A stretch of DNA of 64,000 bases. Origin: [Flexibacter] sp. ATCC 35208 (lineage in GTDB: Bacteria; Bacteroidota; Bacteroidia; Chitinophagales; Chitinophagaceae). Below the pieces are notes generated by a model. The model saw only the letters and a list, made by a program, of their open reading frames with translations. It did no database searches and was not told the DNA's origin. Location of the stretch: positions 11,931 through 75,930 of the forward strand of contig NZ_MTKN01000007.1 in the NCBI RefSeq assembly GCF_001975825.1. The letters are read 5' to 3'. Within the stretch, counting starts at the first letter, position 1; each line of letters starts with the position of its first letter. This document shows, in pieces, positions 52,542 to 62,050 of the stretch. Made by a program: the position numbers and the translations under genes.

Positions 52542-54863
52542 TCAGTTGATGAGTATCGTATTTTCTTTGGTAGCATCGATGCCTTCAATCGTATATACCT
52601 GATTAGTAGCATCGTATTGCCCCTTGCCATTGGCAGGAGCTTTCTCTACATGTACCCTGAGGGTAAAGGTTTTGGTGGGAGCGTGGTATTTTCCTTCAGG
52701 TGCACTGATGTGTATGCGGCAACCGCCATTCTCTGTCCGCTGATCTATGTGGGTAATGGAATAAATACCCTGCTGGTATTGCAGGCTTTTACCATCATCG
52801 GTATATAGGTCAGTACTACCTATGCCCGGGTAAATTTCCAGTATTACATTGTCTATCACACGCTGGCCTACGTACTGAACAACCTGTTGTTTCGGGATAA
52901 TACTGCCTGCTTTGATGAAGATAGGTACTTTGTCAAGCGGACATATGGCATTCAGGTAACTTTTACCATCGTAATGTTTGCCAGTCCAGTAGTCGATCCA
53001 TTCGCCTTTGGGCAGGTAAACAACACGGGTCGCAGCGCCTTTTTCCGTAACCGGACATACCATGATATTTTCTCCTAAGAGGTACTGATCTGTGATGTTA
53101 TACACATTCACATCATCCTGGTATGCCAGTACAAGGGCCTGCATAATGGGCGTACCTGTTTTATACTGATGATAGCTGGCGCTATAAAGGTAAGGCAGCA
53201 AACTATATCTCAGTTCATCATATTGCTTAAAAATATCTGTCGCCTCCTTACCATAACGCCAGGGTTCTTTATAACCAGGATGATCCATGCCGAACAATAA
53301 GGCCACAGGACTCAGCATACCAAACTGCACCCAGCGAACATACAACTCAGGATCTGCAGGTTGCTCAAAACCACCCATACAATGCGCCCAGTAACCTACA
53401 CCAGATACACCTATATTCAACCCCGCTTTGATCACAGGACCAAAGTACTGCCATTGACTGGGCCAGTCACCCGCAAAGATGAAAGGGAATCGCTGAATAC
53501 CTGCATACCCTTCGCGGGTCTGGTTCAAACCACGCAGCTGGTTGTAAGCCCCAAACTGTTCGTACGCCGCCTTCGCATATGCTATCGGAAATACATTATG
53601 TAATCGCTGTGCCTCAGGGCCAACAGGCCCCGTCTTCGCACTTTCATTGGCCAGCGCACCAAAGGCACTACCTTCATCTGTCTTGAAGAACCGTGCTCCT
53701 ACAGCCGCCACTTTCATCGCTGCATGGTTCCACCACCAGCTCACAGCAGCAGTATCAAAGTAGTTGATAAACTCCCCGGGGTTATTGGCCTCCGGATAGG
53801 TATAATGCAGATCTCTGGCCGTGTCTAACAACTTAAACCGGGTGCCATTGTCTATTCTTGGACGAATGTGCAGCCCCACCATGTTATAATGCAAACTATA
53901 CAGGGTGTCGAACATTGCCTTCGGGTTATGGAATGTCTCTCTCCATTCAAAAGAAGTAGCCCCCTTGCCCCCGTTCTTGCCAAACTGTCTCCATGTAGAA
54001 TCCAGGAAGAGAATATCTACAGGAATACCCATTTTCCTAAACCGGCGGGCCAGTTCAATCACATACGCTGCAGAAGTCAGTTCCTCATGCCCCCATGTAC
54101 CTCCACTATAAGTGCCCACATGCAAACCGAGGGCAAATTGTGGCAGTAAGGGCGACTTGCCGGTCAACTGGGTATACAGATCCAGTATTCCCGTAAACTG
54201 AGGTCCATATATAAAATAATATTCCAGCGGCCCCTGAGCTGCTGAAAAACTATATGCATCTGATTCCGTATTCCCCATATCCCAGGTGGAATTATAGGTG
54301 GTATGGAGGAAAATGCCGTATCCTTTCGTACTCATGAAGAAAGGTACCGGGCTATAATTCGCCTGCAGTACATTGTAAGCTCCCACGATATGTGGCTTCT
54401 CTTTTCCCCTGCCTACCTCCATTTGCACTTTCTTTCCGCGCTGATCAAGGAAGTCCATTCGCTCTCCAAAGCCAAAGAAGTGCTCATCGGATTGAAGCAC
54501 CTTTTTCACCCCAAGGGAATCGGCGCTTTTTTCGGAAGAAATGAGCTGACCATTGGAGGAATAGACTTCCAGGTGGCCGGCAGCACTGATGATGAGCCGA
54601 AGACTGGCAGTGCTGAGTTCCAACCTGGGCCCCTCGCTTTTGACCCATACATCCACACTATCCCAATCGTACCTGTTCACCATCAACGGCTCTTTGAAGG
54701 GCGCCCCATAGCTGACCCTGAACATGGAAGATGTACAAAATTCCAGCTGAAAGGATTGCGTAGCGGTGTGGATTTGAAATGCATTCTGTTGCCGGGTAAA
54801 TTGCTGTGCCCGGGCCGGCATTATCACATACAAACAAATAATCGTAACTATAGACCTGATCAT
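52542..54863 (-). CDS. GH31 alpha-glycosidase (second)
   Basis: Exported enzyme of 773 aa from ATG 54863 (MIRSIVTIICLYVIMPARAQ); an upstream in-frame ATG at 54899 would place a consensus promoter inside the gene and is rejected. It has an N-terminal beta-sandwich (~20-210), catalytic barrel (~215-580) and C-terminal beta domains, without a PA14 insert. Nucleophile Asp396 lies in FFKTDEGSAFG and acid/base Asp466 in FAGDWPSQWQ. The KTDEG/FAGDWPSQW pair differs from the other GH31 here (DATEPD/TWSGD), so the two likely have different substrates. Alpha-xylosidase or alpha-galactosidase-like activity are options. It heads the minus-strand operon and is divergent from the second HTCS, its probable activator. 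Confidence 0.9.
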   Translation of the reverse strand: MIRSIVTIICLYVIMPARAQQFTRQQNAFQIHTATQSFQLEFCTSSMFRVSYGAPFKEPLMVNRYDWDSVDVWVKSEGPRLELSTASLRLIISAAGHLEVYSSNGQLISSEKSADSLGVKKVLQSDEHFFGFGERMDFLDQRGKKVQMEVGRGKEKPHIVGAYNVLQANYSPVPFFMSTKGYGIFLHTTYNSTWDMGNTESDAYSFSAAQGPLEYYFIYGPQFTGILDLYTQLTGKSPLLPQFALGLHVGTYSGGTWGHEELTSAAYVIELARRFRKMGIPVDILFLDSTWRQFGKNGGKGATSFEWRETFHNPKAMFDTLYSLHYNMVGLHIRPRIDNGTRFKLLDTARDLHYTYPEANNPGEFINYFDTAAVSWWWNHAAMKVAAVGARFFKTDEGSAFGALANESAKTGPVGPEAQRLHNVFPIAYAKAAYEQFGAYNQLRGLNQTREGYAGIQRFPFIFAGDWPSQWQYFGPVIKAGLNIGVSGVGYWAHCMGGFEQPADPELYVRWVQFGMLSPVALLFGMDHPGYKEPWRYGKEATDIFKQYDELRYSLLPYLYSASYHQYKTGTPIMQALVLAYQDDVNVYNITDQYLLGENIMVCPVTEKGAATRVVYLPKGEWIDYWTGKHYDGKSYLNAICPLDKVPIFIKAGSIIPKQQVVQYVGQRVIDNVILEIYPGIGSTDLYTDDGKSLQYQQGIYSITHIDQRTENGGCRIHISAPEGKYHAPTKTFTLRVHVEKAPANGKGQYDATNQVYTIEGIDATKENTILIN

Positions 54864-54868
54864 ACCCT

Positions 54869-54899
54869 CAAATCTATCTCCTATATCAATATTGTGCAA
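54869..54899 (-). promoter_or_regulatory. Bacteroidota-type promoter for the GH31-GH2 operon
   Basis: Read on the minus strand: TTG at 54899-54897, exactly 20 bases, then TAGATTTG at 54876-54869, matching the -33/-7 consensus. The -7 box ends only 5 bp before the ATG at 54863, so the transcript would start at or very near the start codon. Confidence 0.5.
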
Positions 54900-55104
54900 T
54901 GGATAATTGTAGTAAACCCTGTAAATATGTGGTCAGTGGCATGGATAAATTGACAAAAGGATGGAAAAATGTGCGAAAAAGTGTTGCTAAGACACTATAG
55001 GATAATGAGTAGGGGTTATTTTTTTATATTGCTCATACGAACTGATTTCACGCTTTATAAATTCCATCCGGCGATTTCCACCAAGGCCGGCAAAGAAAAA
55101 CGTT

Positions 55105-58100
55105 ATGCGACTGCAACAATACTTCCTCATTTTATGCGGCTTTCTATGGCCGTCGTTAACCGGGCTATCCTTTTCGTCGGCCGGCCCGACACATCCCTAT
55201 ACAGATCCGTCCGGCAATATCAGGCTGGAACAATTAACCACTCATGACGGGTTGTCCCAGAATACCGTGCGATGCCTGCTCCAGGACAAAAAAGGGTTTA
55301 TCTGGGTAGGGACACTGAATGGGTTGAACCGGTATGATGGCAGGAAATTTACCGTATACCGCACGAACCAGGGTGTACCCCTGCCTATTAGTGACAATCG
55401 GATCCGGTCATTGTATGAAGATCAATCAGGGATTATCTGGGTCAAGACAACCGAGGGACATTATCATTGTTTTGACCCCCAAAAGGAGAGTTTTGTCAAT
55501 GTAATACCTGGCAGCGCAGACCTGACCTATGATCATCTGTACGAAGCCTCACAGGGAGTATGGCTATATAGTAAAAATAACGGATGCCTGCACAATGGCA
55601 AAAGATACGCACTGGGAGCTGTACACTTTGTATTTGAAGACCCGCAACATGAACAATGGATAGGTACGGATAAGAATTTATACAAACTGGATGCCCGGGG
55701 CAATGCTATAAAGATCTGTGAAGGGAACTTTATTAAAGCAATAGCGAAGGACCAACAGTTGTATTTTATTAAAAAACAGGGGATAATAATATATAACCTG
55801 TCTACAAAACAATCCCTGAAAAATGATTTAGCTTTCCTCCCTGCCGGCGTGACATTGACAGATGCTGCTATTTTAGCCAATAACAGGATCTTATTAGGTA
55901 CCCAGCAGCATGGCCTGCAAATAGTAGATTTAAAATCAAACCAACTGAGTGCTATAACAAAACTCTTTGGGGAAGAAATACCCGGTCATATCGATATAGA
56001 AACTGACCAGGACCATGGCATCTGGGTCAATAACCATTCCGGCAATGTCTGGTACTTCGATCCTGAACAGGAATTCAGCCAGCGCATTTCCCTCATTCCT
56101 GCCAATGTCATGAAGGTCATAGACGATTGCAGGTTTGTCTTCGCAGCAGATCACAAAGGCAAGGTATGGATCACCACCTATGGAGGCGGTCTGTATTGCT
56201 TTGATAAACTCAACAGGCAGGTACAGCGCTTTGTATACGATCCTGACAATCCCAATGGGTTAAGTACAAATTACCTGCTCAGCGTAATCGCTGATCGTTC
56301 CGGTTTGATATGGGTAGGCGCGGAACATACCGGTCTGCAAAAACTAACCCCGCAATCCCTGCATGTCACCCATATTTTCCCGGAGACACAGACACCTGAA
56401 AGGTATACTGCCAATGGGGTAAAGACCATCTTCGAAGACAGCTATCACCGCATATGGGTAAGTACCCGCAATGGTGCGTTGTATCTGTATAATGATCACC
56501 TCGAAAAGACACGTTCTTTAGAACACCTGCTACCCGGACAATGCGCTAATATCTATTGTATCACAGAAGACGCCCGGGGATACCTCTGGATAGGTACCAA
56601 AGGCGATGGCGTGTACATTGTACATCGTGATTCACTACAACATAAGGCAAGACATTTTCTGTTGCCCACAGGTGACAACCGGCTCGTGTACACCATCATG
56701 CAGGACCGCCAGCAGCGAATGTGGGTAGGTACCTTTGGGAGTGGTTTATACCTCGCTACTTACAATGGTGGCAATTCACTGGATTGGAAGAGTTTCTTTC
56801 ATGATGGGGTAAACCCCGTTTACATTCGTTGCTTAATGCAGGATCAACAAAACCAGATATGGGCAGGTACAAACAATGGTATACTCGTATTTAATCCTGA
56901 CTATTTACTGTCGGGTCAAAATAAAGTGACCACCTACCAGGCAGGACTAGGGAGTAATGAAATCAAAAGCCTTTGCGAAGATCATACTGGTAGGATCTGG
57001 ATAGGTACTACCGGCGGTGGTTTCAGCCAGTTTGTACGAAACAAAAGGAAGTTTATTAATTATACCACCGAACAGGGACTTTCTCATGATGTTGTAAATA
57101 GTATGCTCGAAGATGCACAGGGAAATCTATGGGTGAGTACCGAAAACGGCCTGACCCGGTTCAATCCTGAGAAGAGCACCTTCGAAGTATTTTATTTTGC
57201 CAATAATGCACTGGGCAATTTATTTTCTGAAGGTGCCTGTTTTAAAAGAGGAAACGGGCAGTTGCTATGGGGTAGCATGAATGGCTTTTACAGCTTCTTT
57301 CCTGAGCAATTGAAAAACGGCAATAGCGATGCCCCTGTATTCCTGACAGGACTCAGTGTGGCAGGCAATCCTGTGCCTTTAGAAGAATCTATCAGTACAG
57401 CCAAAGCGATCACTTTAGAACCCGGACAGAAAGTATTCAGCATTTCATTTGCCTCTCTGGCATTCAGAAATCCGCAGCAGAATAAGTACACCTATATCTT
57501 AGAGAATTATGAAGATGAATGGAATGCACCTTCCAGTTATAATGTGGCTACTTATCGTAATCTTCCTCCAGGAAAATATACATTCAAAGTAAGGGGTACG
57601 AATGATGATGGTACATGGAGTAGGCAGGTAGCACGTATACAACTCATCGTACTGCCCCCTTTCTGGCGTTCGAATATTGCCATCATCGGGTACCTTGGAT
57701 TCATCATTTGTCTCATCATGGGGGTGCGTACTGTGAACAAACGTATCCACCGCTTACAACATGCGGTGACATTAGAAAAGGAGCTGACTGAATACAAACT
57801 CAATTTCTTTACAGATATCTCACATGAGTTCAGAACACCGTTATCACTCATCGTGAGTGCGATGGAACAATTGCTTCCGGGCAAGCCATCAGGCAAGCAC
57901 CTGCATATCATGCAGAGACAGGTAGCACACCTCATGCGCCTTGCAGATCAGTTACTGGATTTCAGGAAAATACAGCATAATAAATTACAGCTGCAGGTAC
58001 AGGAAACAGAAGTGATCCGGTTTATACAGGACATCTGTAATGGATTTACGGACCTCGCTGCGCAAAAGCAAATTACCTTAAACTTTCAGGCCAATGTAGA

Positions 58101-59310
58101 TGCCTGTATGGCCTGGGTGGACCAGGGTAAGCTGGATAAAATGCTGTATAACTTACTCTCCAATGCACATAAGTTCACACCTACAGGCGGGAGGATCAAT
58201 CTGGACGTAACGGTCAGCAATGACCTATCCATCAAAGTGATCGACAACGGCATTGCTATTTCCGAAGAGAAACAACATCTTGTATTCCAGCGGTTCACAC
58301 AATTGACCTTCTCTCCCACTGGCACCGGCTTAGGTTTGTCACTGACCAAAGAACTGGTCACCCTGCACAAAGGAGAGATTAGTTTTGAGAATAATGCAGA
58401 TGCGGGTGTGACATTCAAAATAAACCTTCCCATTCACAAACAGGCGTACCAGGCAGATGAAATTGCCCTACAGGTAGTATCTAAAGAACCTGTGATTCCT
58501 TTTATGGATGATACAGACACCTCAGCAATACCACAACCCTGTTCCAGGTACAATGTATTGATCATTGAAGACAATGCCGATATTGCTGCGTACCTGGCAA
58601 CGACATTAGGTCGTTATTTCCATATTGATACAGCGGCAAATGGCAGGGAAGGATTAGAACAAGCCATTGCACAATCTCCGGACCTCATTGTTTGCGATGT
58701 AATGCTCCCTGAGATGAGTGGATTAGATATCACACATAAGATAAGAAGTGAATTCCAGACCTGTCATATACCAGTAGTATTACTCACAGCATTGTCCAGT
58801 GGGGAGCACCAGTTACAGGGTATTAATGCAGGTGCGGATGCTTATATCACCAAGCCTTTCAGCACACGGTTCTTACTGACGACTATTATCAGGATTATAG
58901 AACAACGGGAAAAGATCAGGAAGCGCTTTGCGAATGATCCGGGTTTCTTTGCCGTACATATTTCAGAAAATGAAGCAGATCAGCAATTCTTAGATAAGAT
59001 CAATGTGATCATTGAAAAGAACCTGGATAATGCGCAGTTCTCTGTAGATGATTTTGCACTCTCCATGAAAATGGGCAGGACCTTATTTTACAAAAAAGTA
59101 AAAGGACTGACAGGGTATTCGCCAAATGAATACATCAGGTTAGTGAGAGTGAAAAAGGCGGCAGAGTTGTTGAATACAGGAGAATATACGGTGGCGGAGG
59201 TGGCCTATAAAGTGGGGATGAATGATCCGTTTTATTTCAGTAAGTGTTTTAAGACCCAGTTTGGGGTGCCGCCAAGCGTACATTTAAAAAAAGTGAAAGC
59301 AGCGGGATAA
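55105..59310 (+). CDS. Hybrid two-component system regulator (HTCS), second
   Basis: Sensor-regulator of 1401 aa with signal peptide MRLQQYFLILCGFLWPSLTG. Order: two-component-propeller sensor (~45-760, e.g. GFIWVGTLNGLNRYDGRKF, GRIWIGTTGGGFSQF), Y_Y_Y domain (~775-845), transmembrane helix (~855-877), HisKA with His907 (SHEFRTPLSLI), ATPase domain (NLLSNAHKF; DNGIAIS; GTGLGLS), receiver with Asp1198 (VCDVMLPEMSG) and AraC helix-turn-helix (~1300-1400). The ATPase G1 box reads DNGIAI where the first HTCS has DTGIGI. It is divergent from the GH31-GH2 operon across ~240 bp, the usual layout for an HTCS and its target. A terminator follows at 59315. Confidence 0.95.
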   Translation: MRLQQYFLILCGFLWPSLTGLSFSSAGPTHPYTDPSGNIRLEQLTTHDGLSQNTVRCLLQDKKGFIWVGTLNGLNRYDGRKFTVYRTNQGVPLPISDNRIRSLYEDQSGIIWVKTTEGHYHCFDPQKESFVNVIPGSADLTYDHLYEASQGVWLYSKNNGCLHNGKRYALGAVHFVFEDPQHEQWIGTDKNLYKLDARGNAIKICEGNFIKAIAKDQQLYFIKKQGIIIYNLSTKQSLKNDLAFLPAGVTLTDAAILANNRILLGTQQHGLQIVDLKSNQLSAITKLFGEEIPGHIDIETDQDHGIWVNNHSGNVWYFDPEQEFSQRISLIPANVMKVIDDCRFVFAADHKGKVWITTYGGGLYCFDKLNRQVQRFVYDPDNPNGLSTNYLLSVIADRSGLIWVGAEHTGLQKLTPQSLHVTHIFPETQTPERYTANGVKTIFEDSYHRIWVSTRNGALYLYNDHLEKTRSLEHLLPGQCANIYCITEDARGYLWIGTKGDGVYIVHRDSLQHKARHFLLPTGDNRLVYTIMQDRQQRMWVGTFGSGLYLATYNGGNSLDWKSFFHDGVNPVYIRCLMQDQQNQIWAGTNNGILVFNPDYLLSGQNKVTTYQAGLGSNEIKSLCEDHTGRIWIGTTGGGFSQFVRNKRKFINYTTEQGLSHDVVNSMLEDAQGNLWVSTENGLTRFNPEKSTFEVFYFANNALGNLFSEGACFKRGNGQLLWGSMNGFYSFFPEQLKNGNSDAPVFLTGLSVAGNPVPLEESISTAKAITLEPGQKVFSISFASLAFRNPQQNKYTYILENYEDEWNAPSSYNVATYRNLPPGKYTFKVRGTNDDGTWSRQVARIQLIVLPPFWRSNIAIIGYLGFIICLIMGVRTVNKRIHRLQHAVTLEKELTEYKLNFFTDISHEFRTPLSLIVSAMEQLLPGKPSGKHLHIMQRQVAHLMRLADQLLDFRKIQHNKLQLQVQETEVIRFIQDICNGFTDLAAQKQITLNFQANVDACMAWVDQGKLDKMLYNLLSNAHKFTPTGGRINLDVTVSNDLSIKVIDNGIAISEEKQHLVFQRFTQLTFSPTGTGLGLSLTKELVTLHKGEISFENNADAGVTFKINLPIHKQAYQADEIALQVVSKEPVIPFMDDTDTSAIPQPCSRYNVLIIEDNADIAAYLATTLGRYFHIDTAANGREGLEQAIAQSPDLIVCDVMLPEMSGLDITHKIRSEFQTCHIPVVLLTALSSGEHQLQGINAGADAYITKPFSTRFLLTTIIRIIEQREKIRKRFANDPGFFAVHISENEADQQFLDKINVIIEKNLDNAQFSVDDFALSMKMGRTLFYKKVKGLTGYSPNEYIRLVRVKKAAELLNTGEYTVAEVAYKVGMNDPFYFSKCFKTQFGVPPSVHLKKVKAAG

Positions 59311-59314
59311 GATG

Positions 59315-59347
59315 AAAGAGGCTGGTTTATGCAACCAGCCTCTTTTT
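59315..59347. terminator. Terminator between HTCS and small lipoprotein gene
   Basis: AAAGAGGCTGGTT (59315-59327), loop TATGC, AACCAGCCTCTTT (59333-59345) then TT. It lies 5 bp after the HTCS stop and abuts the stop of the convergent gene at 59346. The A-tract on the left allows function in both directions. Confidence 0.85.
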
Positions 59348-59720
59348 ATTTTACATCGATAGTTTCCGTAATATCATCACCGTTTACTCCTCTGAATGTC
59401 AGGAAGGAGGTGCCGGATTTGGTAGGTTTGAATTTGTAGCTGGCAGAACGCTCCGGAATATCCATGGTACAGAAGCAGCCTTTGTAGACAGCCTGTACGG
59501 TTACGATATGGGCACCGGCAGAGTCCTTTTCTATAAATTTGTTAAACTGCCCACAGCCGTTATTGACATTGAAATATACTTTGATGCTGTCGTTGACGTG
59601 TTCGATACGAGATATGAATACGATGGCATATTTGGTACATTCTCCTTCTTTTTCAGGAGTGATTTTCTTGCTACAGCTACTGAGCAGCGCTACGGTCAGA
59701 AGTAAGTAAATGGTTCGCAT
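59346..59720 (-). CDS. Small lipoprotein of unknown function
   Basis: Lipoprotein of 124 aa from ATG 59720 (MRTIYLLLTVALLSSCSKK, lipobox LSSC); an in-frame ATG five codons upstream is an alternative start. The mature part has a compact beta-rich pattern (KYAIVFISRIEHVNDSIKVY, HIVTVQAVYKGCFCTMDIPE, SGTSFLTFRGVNGDDITETI) and four further cysteines (GECTK, NNGCGQ, GCFCT) that could form two disulfides. I do not recognise the family. It stands alone on the minus strand, downstream of a 20-bp hairpin and the GH19 gene. Confidence 0.75.
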   Translation of the reverse strand: MRTIYLLLTVALLSSCSKKITPEKEGECTKYAIVFISRIEHVNDSIKVYFNVNNGCGQFNKFIEKDSAGAHIVTVQAVYKGCFCTMDIPERSASYKFKPTKSGTSFLTFRGVNGDDITETIDVK

Positions 59721-59753
59721 TTTATTTAAACGCATAAAGAGGCCATTTAGTTA

Positions 59754-59796
59754 CGCAAGCGTATGAAATTTGCTTCGCAAATTTCATACGCTTGCG
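59754..59796. repeat. Perfect 20-bp inverted repeat
   Basis: The arm CGCAAGCGTATGAAATTTGC (59754-59773) and its exact complement (59777-59796) flank a TTC loop. No T-run follows on either strand. It lies between the GH19 stop (59856) and the lipoprotein start (59720), both minus strand. It may be a transcript-end stabiliser or a copy of a palindromic repeat family. Confidence 0.9.
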
Positions 59797-59855
59797 ACGT
59801 AGGCTGCTGACACGGGGCCTTCAATTGATCTTTTGGATGAGCGGTTCAAGACTAA

Positions 59856-61910
59856 TTACCGGATCCTGATTATTTTTGCACTGCCAATTAAGCCAGCTTT
59901 TCCATTCACTTTCAGGACCCATATACCCGCAGGCACTGTACTGATATCCAGCTGTACCGCACCACTTGTAATCAATTTCTGCAATACAGGATTACCTGAT
60001 TGTACATCTAATAAGGATACTTCCAACTGCTCATTAGTAGCAATATTAATATTCAATGTTAAAGTATTACCACTAACAGGATTTGGATAAACCGTCAATG
60101 CCGTTGTAGTTACAAGTGTGTTACCGGAAGCTACTACAACAGGTTTATCAGTTGCTGAAGCAACGCCTGCCTTTGCAGACCCAGATGCAGACCCAGACCC
60201 TGACACTGACACCGCTGAAGCACTACACACTCCCACATACGTCCATGGCAAACCATCTCCTACATTCAAATCAGGCTGATTACCCTGTGTCCACCACTTC
60301 GCCTGGTATATCTTTCCTCCATACGCCACCTGATTACCGGCTACATATATACCTCCCTGTGTCCAACCCGGAATACTACCACAACTTTGTCCATTTCCAC
60401 CACCATTCCCGCCATTACCAGAACATGTTCCTACCACAGCCCACGTATCATTACCACCCGGAACGTCTGCACTACCTGCCCACCACTGATTTCTATACAC
60501 GATAGAATTATACAGCACGATATTTCCTGCTGTCGTATAATTCTTCGTCGCATCCCAGGCCGGCAAATATGCACAACCTGCAAATGTCTGGCTATTCCAT
60601 ACCGCAAATGTCGTAGTCGTCACCACAGAATCCTTGCCATTCCGCAACGCCACCGCTGTAGCGGTATAAGACTTATATGCAGAGGGTGTCCAGGATACAC
60701 TCGTTCCACTCAACCGCTGACCATCTATCTTAATATATACTGCCGTCACCTCATTATTAGGATCATTCTTAGCCACTGATAATGTAACCGGAGAAAGACT
60801 GGTCACATCCAGTATACCATTTGCAGGAGCAGTAAATGTAAGCGATACGATCTGGCTGCACTCCATATTATCAATCACAAACTGGCTCATATTCGCACAA
60901 CCACAATTACTGGCATTATTGCCACCATCCAGCTCCAGGCTCACGCCTTTCAAACCGGTATAGCGGGTATAATGACCAATGCGGCCTACTACCTGCGCTT
61001 TCTCCGTACCACCGCCACATTCTACACCGCCATTAATAATATTCACCGTCGCGCCAAAACCTGCCTTGATCCCTGCAGCAGTCTGCGTAGCTGTCGGTAC
61101 CCACTTGCCGGGAATCATCACATCATGACAACAAGGCTTTGGATATTGTTCCGCCATCCAGAACCAGATCGCGGTTTCAAATGCAATCGCCCCATCTTCA
61201 ATCACCTTCTCCGGATTGGCCAGCAATACATTCTTATCACCGAAGATAAACTCACTCGCCTGACCATAGTTATAATTATAACTCAGCTGGATCGGGCCAC
61301 GACCATGATAAGACTTGCCTGCAGCAGGCGGATATTCTGTATTGGTTTCATCTCTGTAACCAATATTCGTGGTACCCTCATACCCTACTTCCTCCCTGAA
61401 ATACAATCCCCAGGCATATTGACCACCCGGTGCTGTCGCCCAGCCACCAGTGGTTTCCTGCGAAATGTTCGCCAGGAACGCCATCAGCTCCCGCCTCCGC
61501 ACCGTCAGGTCACCTTCATTCGCAAAGGTGCCATAATCCACTGTGGTGGTGATGATATTGTTAGTAGAGCTATTAAACCCATCTACCGTACGGATCACAA
61601 TAGAAGATCCGGTAGTTTTGTCCACGCGGGTCAGGCGATACAGATTAGTAGCACAACGCCGCTCTACAATAATCTTTATATTGCTCATCCATGTCACAGC
61701 TTTGGCAAAATTAGCGTAGGAATAAAAATCCTTAGCAGCAGTCGTGGGCAATGTACCAGCGCCGGTGCGATCGTCAGGATTGAAGCGGTGAGGGAAAAAC
61801 GTGTTCCACTCTGTGCTGTCAATAACGGATGATAAGGATTGAGAATGAATGGGTAGCAAATAGCAGGTGAATAGGATCACCCCTACCATGCGGGACAACA
61901 ATGTTTTCAT
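59856..61910 (-). CDS. GH19 chitinase with two chitin-binding modules and T9SS signal
   Basis: Secreted chitinase of 684 aa; signal peptide MKTLLSRMVGVILFTCYLLPIHSQ. Residues ~28-335 are GH19 (lysozyme-like fold): catalytic glutamate in ISQETTGGW, then SYHGRGPIQLSYNYNYGQAS and NIINGGVECGGG. An Ig-like domain (~350-455) and two CBM5/12 chitin-binding modules (~460-510, AWDATKNYTTAGNIVLYNSI; ~520-570, GWTQGGIYVAGNQVAYGGKI) follow, then a Ser/Gly/Ala linker (~573-600). The last ~75 residues are a type A T9SS sorting domain (LTVYPNPVSGNTLTLNINI ... GIWVLKVNG), so it is exported through the type IX system. It is the only chitin-related gene here and not part of a SusCD locus. Confidence 0.93.
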   Translation of the reverse strand: MKTLLSRMVGVILFTCYLLPIHSQSLSSVIDSTEWNTFFPHRFNPDDRTGAGTLPTTAAKDFYSYANFAKAVTWMSNIKIIVERRCATNLYRLTRVDKTTGSSIVIRTVDGFNSSTNNIITTTVDYGTFANEGDLTVRRRELMAFLANISQETTGGWATAPGGQYAWGLYFREEVGYEGTTNIGYRDETNTEYPPAAGKSYHGRGPIQLSYNYNYGQASEFIFGDKNVLLANPEKVIEDGAIAFETAIWFWMAEQYPKPCCHDVMIPGKWVPTATQTAAGIKAGFGATVNIINGGVECGGGTEKAQVVGRIGHYTRYTGLKGVSLELDGGNNASNCGCANMSQFVIDNMECSQIVSLTFTAPANGILDVTSLSPVTLSVAKNDPNNEVTAVYIKIDGQRLSGTSVSWTPSAYKSYTATAVALRNGKDSVVTTTTFAVWNSQTFAGCAYLPAWDATKNYTTAGNIVLYNSIVYRNQWWAGSADVPGGNDTWAVVGTCSGNGGNGGGNGQSCGSIPGWTQGGIYVAGNQVAYGGKIYQAKWWTQGNQPDLNVGDGLPWTYVGVCSASAVSVSGSGSASGSAKAGVASATDKPVVVASGNTLVTTTALTVYPNPVSGNTLTLNINIATNEQLEVSLLDVQSGNPVLQKLITSGAVQLDISTVPAGIWVLKVNGKAGLIGSAKIIRIR

Positions 61911-62050
61911 AGATACAGTATTTTGGTTATTTTGAGTCTGACGAAGATAAGTTTTTTATTATTTTGAAATCCGGTACAAGATCAAAGTATGACCTAAAAC
62001 ATTTTTTTTCTATCTCAGAATACTTACTTTTATTCCATACTTTTCCACTT

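Noticed and set aside
52541..52630. 30-codon N-terminal extension of the GH2 fusion
   Set aside because: It overlaps the GH31 gene and would hide a good signal peptide that starts at 52540.
60972..61832. 286-codon frame antisense to the GH19 chitinase
   Set aside because: Shadow frame; its translation is rich in Arg, His and Cys with no domain.
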